Below, one piece after another: positions 6,477-7,785 of a stretch of DNA of 7,785 nucleotides. The notes beneath the pieces were generated by a model. That model saw only the letters and a list, made by a program, of their open reading frames with translations. It searched no databases and was not told the DNA's origin. How positions within the stretch are numbered: the first letter of the stretch is position 1; each line of letters opens with the position of its first letter. The position numbers were made by a program, and so were the translations under genes. The stretch covers positions 1 to 7,785 of the forward strand of contig JBFLXN010000131.1 of the NCBI GenBank assembly GCA_040755715.1, given 5' to 3'. The stretch is from JBFLXN01 sp040755715 [NCBI: Candidatus Edwardsbacteria bacterium] (GTDB taxonomy: Bacteria; Edwardsbacteria; AC1; JBFLXN01).

Positions 6477-6725
6477 TTATAATGATACAACTTTTTGCTC
6501 GGGTTTGTCAACAAAATTTTCTTCTAAGCGATTTTTTTCTAGCCTTGATATTGCTCTTGCTATTATCTGTTTAATGAACTTGGTTCTCATCGCGAGTTCA
6601 GCTTCACTAAGTTGACTGAAGGATAAAATTATTCTCCTTGGGCGAGAGAGTGATGCAAGTCTCTTGTCTTTGCTACGAAAAGATGGCTCTGTTTCAATTA
6701 TGACTTTTTCTGCTAAGTTTCTCAT
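6477..6725 (-). CDS. Small charged protein downstream of the HerA-like ATPase gene, function unknown (82 aa)
   Basis: It starts at ATG 6723-6725, 18 bases after the stop of the HerA-like gene. There is no clear Shine-Dalgarno site, so translation may depend on coupling to the upstream gene. It begins MRNLAEKVIIETEPSF, has a basic stretch (FRSKDKRLASLSRPRRI, 16-32), then a long charged helix (about 38-70, LSEAELAMRTKFIKQIIARA) and a polar tail. No membrane segment, cysteine or known motif is visible. The position and strand suggest the same operon as the ATPase. The plus-strand open frame over the same bases is less credible because it would start against the operon direction with no ribosome site. 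Family unknown. Confidence 0.5.
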   Translation of the reverse strand: MRNLAEKVIIETEPSFRSKDKRLASLSRPRRIILSFSQLSEAELAMRTKFIKQIIARAISRLEKNRLEENFVDKPEQKVVSL

Positions 6726-6743
6726 TGCCGGGTTTAAGACTTG

Positions 6744-7784
6744 TTAAGTTAGGTCTCTGAATTGCTTGAGAGTGAGAATTTGGATTTTTTCTTGTGTGGT
6801 TTTATCAAATTCTTTTATCAAGGCTTCTCTTAAGGCTTGCTTCTTTACCATTGCTTTTTCTTCATCTTCTACTATGGCATTGTCCTTATTACTCGTTGCT
6901 ACTATAATTATTTGAACATTCTCGTAGCCTGAATTGAGGTCTCTTTTAATATTCTTTATCTCGTCTTCTGGCGTCGTTGTCACAGATACTTCTACAGCAC
7001 ATTTTGCCTTGTCGCTTCTGTAAATGCCTAAGTCACAGTCATAGCCTTTATTTTTGCCTTCAATCAAGACTTCATAGCTTTTTTCATAGAAAGGTTTGAT
7101 GAGCTTATGGACGATTAAAGCATGTAAAAAGCCAGATTTGCCTTCGTAGGAGTTACTTGGTTTGAAGCCATTCTCATGAAGAAAGTTTTTGCCTTCTTCT
7201 GTTAACTCAAGGTAAGAGCCAAGTGAACCTCTTCCTTTCTTCAACTTGATTTTGTATTCATTAACAAAATTCTTCTCAAGAAGAATTTTTTTAATTCTGT
7301 CTGCATCAGCAACGCTATGAAAATTCAAGTTATCTATGTGTTCTGTAAACGTGAGAAATGAATTTGTCGCTATTTCATTCAGCAATTGCAAAATTTTTCT
7401 TTTATCCGAGGTTTCTGCCTCTTGCTTTATTTCTGGCATTGTCTTTGCCTTGGGCTTTTCTTTTTCAAGTTCTTGAAAAATCATATTAAGAACTCTTTGC
7501 TTTTCCTCTTCTGGAATTGGTTTGCAATCAAATCTCTGATTTATTAGCTCAAAGATTTTTTCTTCGTCTATATCTTTGTTAACTTTGAACTCAGGAACAT
7601 TAATCTTGAAAATCGGTGTGCCTGGTCTTGAGTCTAACTTCACTATCGCCTCACCGACTTGAAGTGAATCAATCATATTGATTGTTTCTTCGTTGAATTT
7701 GAGAGACATTGATTCTGATATCTGTCTCATTTCAGTTGGGTCTGTCTTGAAAATGATTTTTGCTCCTGCCATTGCTCTTGCTCC
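6744..7784 (-). CDS. C-terminal part of a HerA/TraG-like ATPase with winged-helix and nuclease-like tail (start outside window)
   Basis: The frame stays open beyond the ATG at 7770-7772 to the window edge (GARA precedes it), so this Met is internal and the ATPase core lies outside. Counting from that Met, residues 1-60 (AGAKIIFKTDPTE, MIDSLQVGEAIVKL) resemble the closing strands of HerA/DUF87 or TraG/VirD4-type ATPases. A charged linker (about 65-125) follows. Next is a winged-helix-like segment (about 126-205, ending SLGSYLELTEEGKNFL). The last part (about 212-342) resembles a PD-(D/E)xK nuclease fold: HALIVHKLI, GYDCDLGI with Asp245 and Asp247, AVEVSVTT with Glu261, and VQIIIVAT. The usual Lys of the ExK motif is Ser263, so it may be a DNA-binding relic rather than an active nuclease. 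On a mobile element such an ATPase could pump or handle DNA in transfer. It heads the visible operon and the 82-residue gene follows after 18 bases. Confidence 0.65.
   Translation of the reverse strand, partial: GARAMAGAKIIFKTDPTEMRQISESMSLKFNEETINMIDSLQVGEAIVKLDSRPGTPIFKINVPEFKVNKDIDEEKIFELINQRFDCKPIPEEEKQRVLNMIFQELEKEKPKAKTMPEIKQEAETSDKRKILQLLNEIATNSFLTFTEHIDNLNFHSVADADRIKKILLEKNFVNEYKIKLKKGRGSLGSYLELTEEGKNFLHENGFKPSNSYEGKSGFLHALIVHKLIKPFYEKSYEVLIEGKNKGYDCDLGIYRSDKAKCAVEVSVTTTPEDEIKNIKRDLNSGYENVQIIIVATSNKDNAIVEDEEKAMVKKQALREALIKEFDKTTQEKIQILTLKQFRDLT
7266..7289. repeat. Perfect 11-bp inverted repeat inside the HerA-like gene
   Basis: AAAATTCTTCT (7266-7276) and AGAAGAATTTT (7279-7289) are separated by only CA, giving a 24-base near-palindrome followed by more T on the plus strand. 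It encodes KILLEKNF on the minus strand. It could act as a protein-binding site or an antisense terminator-like hairpin, or be chance in AT-rich coding sequence. Confidence 0.4.
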
Positions 7785-7785
7785 A

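Larger units (their letters stand above)
1532..7785. mobile_element. Left part of an integrative element encoding a large serine recombinase (right end outside window)
   Basis: The element is inferred from a recombinase gene abutting a broken host gene, a run of same-strand genes with no housekeeping function, and a HerA/TraG-like ATPase fragment at the far side. The left boundary is approximate, within about 15 bases. No second attachment site, relaxase or phage structural gene is visible, so it cannot be decided whether it is an ICE, a mobilisable island or a phage-like element. Confidence 0.55.

Noticed and set aside
6427-6615. Plus-strand 62-codon frame over the 82-residue gene
   Set aside because: No ribosome site, opposite to the operon direction, and Ser/Leu-rich composition typical of antisense translation.

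Overview
The window looks like the left part of an integrated mobile element and the gene it landed in. The sequence is AT-rich and bacterial in style: clear Shine-Dalgarno sites precede several genes and genes are closely packed. The left 1.5 kb encodes a protein of tandem beta-sandwich-like repeats plus an Asp-box, typical of surface or secreted proteins of environmental bacteria. I cannot name the phylum. A bacterial host is favoured by the large serine recombinase, but this is inference.

Layout. Positions 3-1556 (+) hold the 3' part of a large repeat protein. It breaks off in its sialidase-like Asp-box region, exactly where a convergent large serine recombinase gene (1524-3035, -) ends. 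I read this as an element inserted into the host gene, with one attachment site near 1516-1556. Everything rightwards to the window edge would be element DNA, and the other end lies outside. All confident element genes are on the minus strand. In transcription order they are: the C-terminal part of a HerA/TraG-like ATPase with a winged-helix and nuclease-like tail (6744-7784, start outside the window); two small unknown proteins (6477-6725 and 6125-6391); a 709-residue multidomain protein (3974-6103); a 72-residue unknown protein (3682-3900); a two-helix membrane peptide (3114-3296); and the recombinase.

The most interesting gene is at 3974-6103. It joins a TPR-like N-terminal segment, a P-loop nucleoside/adenylate-kinase-like domain and a nucleoside 2-deoxyribosyltransferase-like domain. 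Such nucleotide-processing domains are known from predicted prokaryotic conflict systems, so cargo with a defence or nucleotide-signalling role is a reasonable hypothesis, not a demonstrated one. Its first 183 codons contain no internal Met and start at a GTG without a clear ribosome site. The next Met lies just before the kinase domain, so the N-terminal part may be a fused remnant of another protein.

The gap at 3297-3681 is the only stretch over 300 bases without a confident gene. It holds a plus-strand open frame with protein-like composition but no good start, and a pair of mutually exclusive GC-rich hairpins. The recombinase would move the element and the HerA-like ATPase may act in its transfer or maintenance. 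The genes between them look like accessory cargo.
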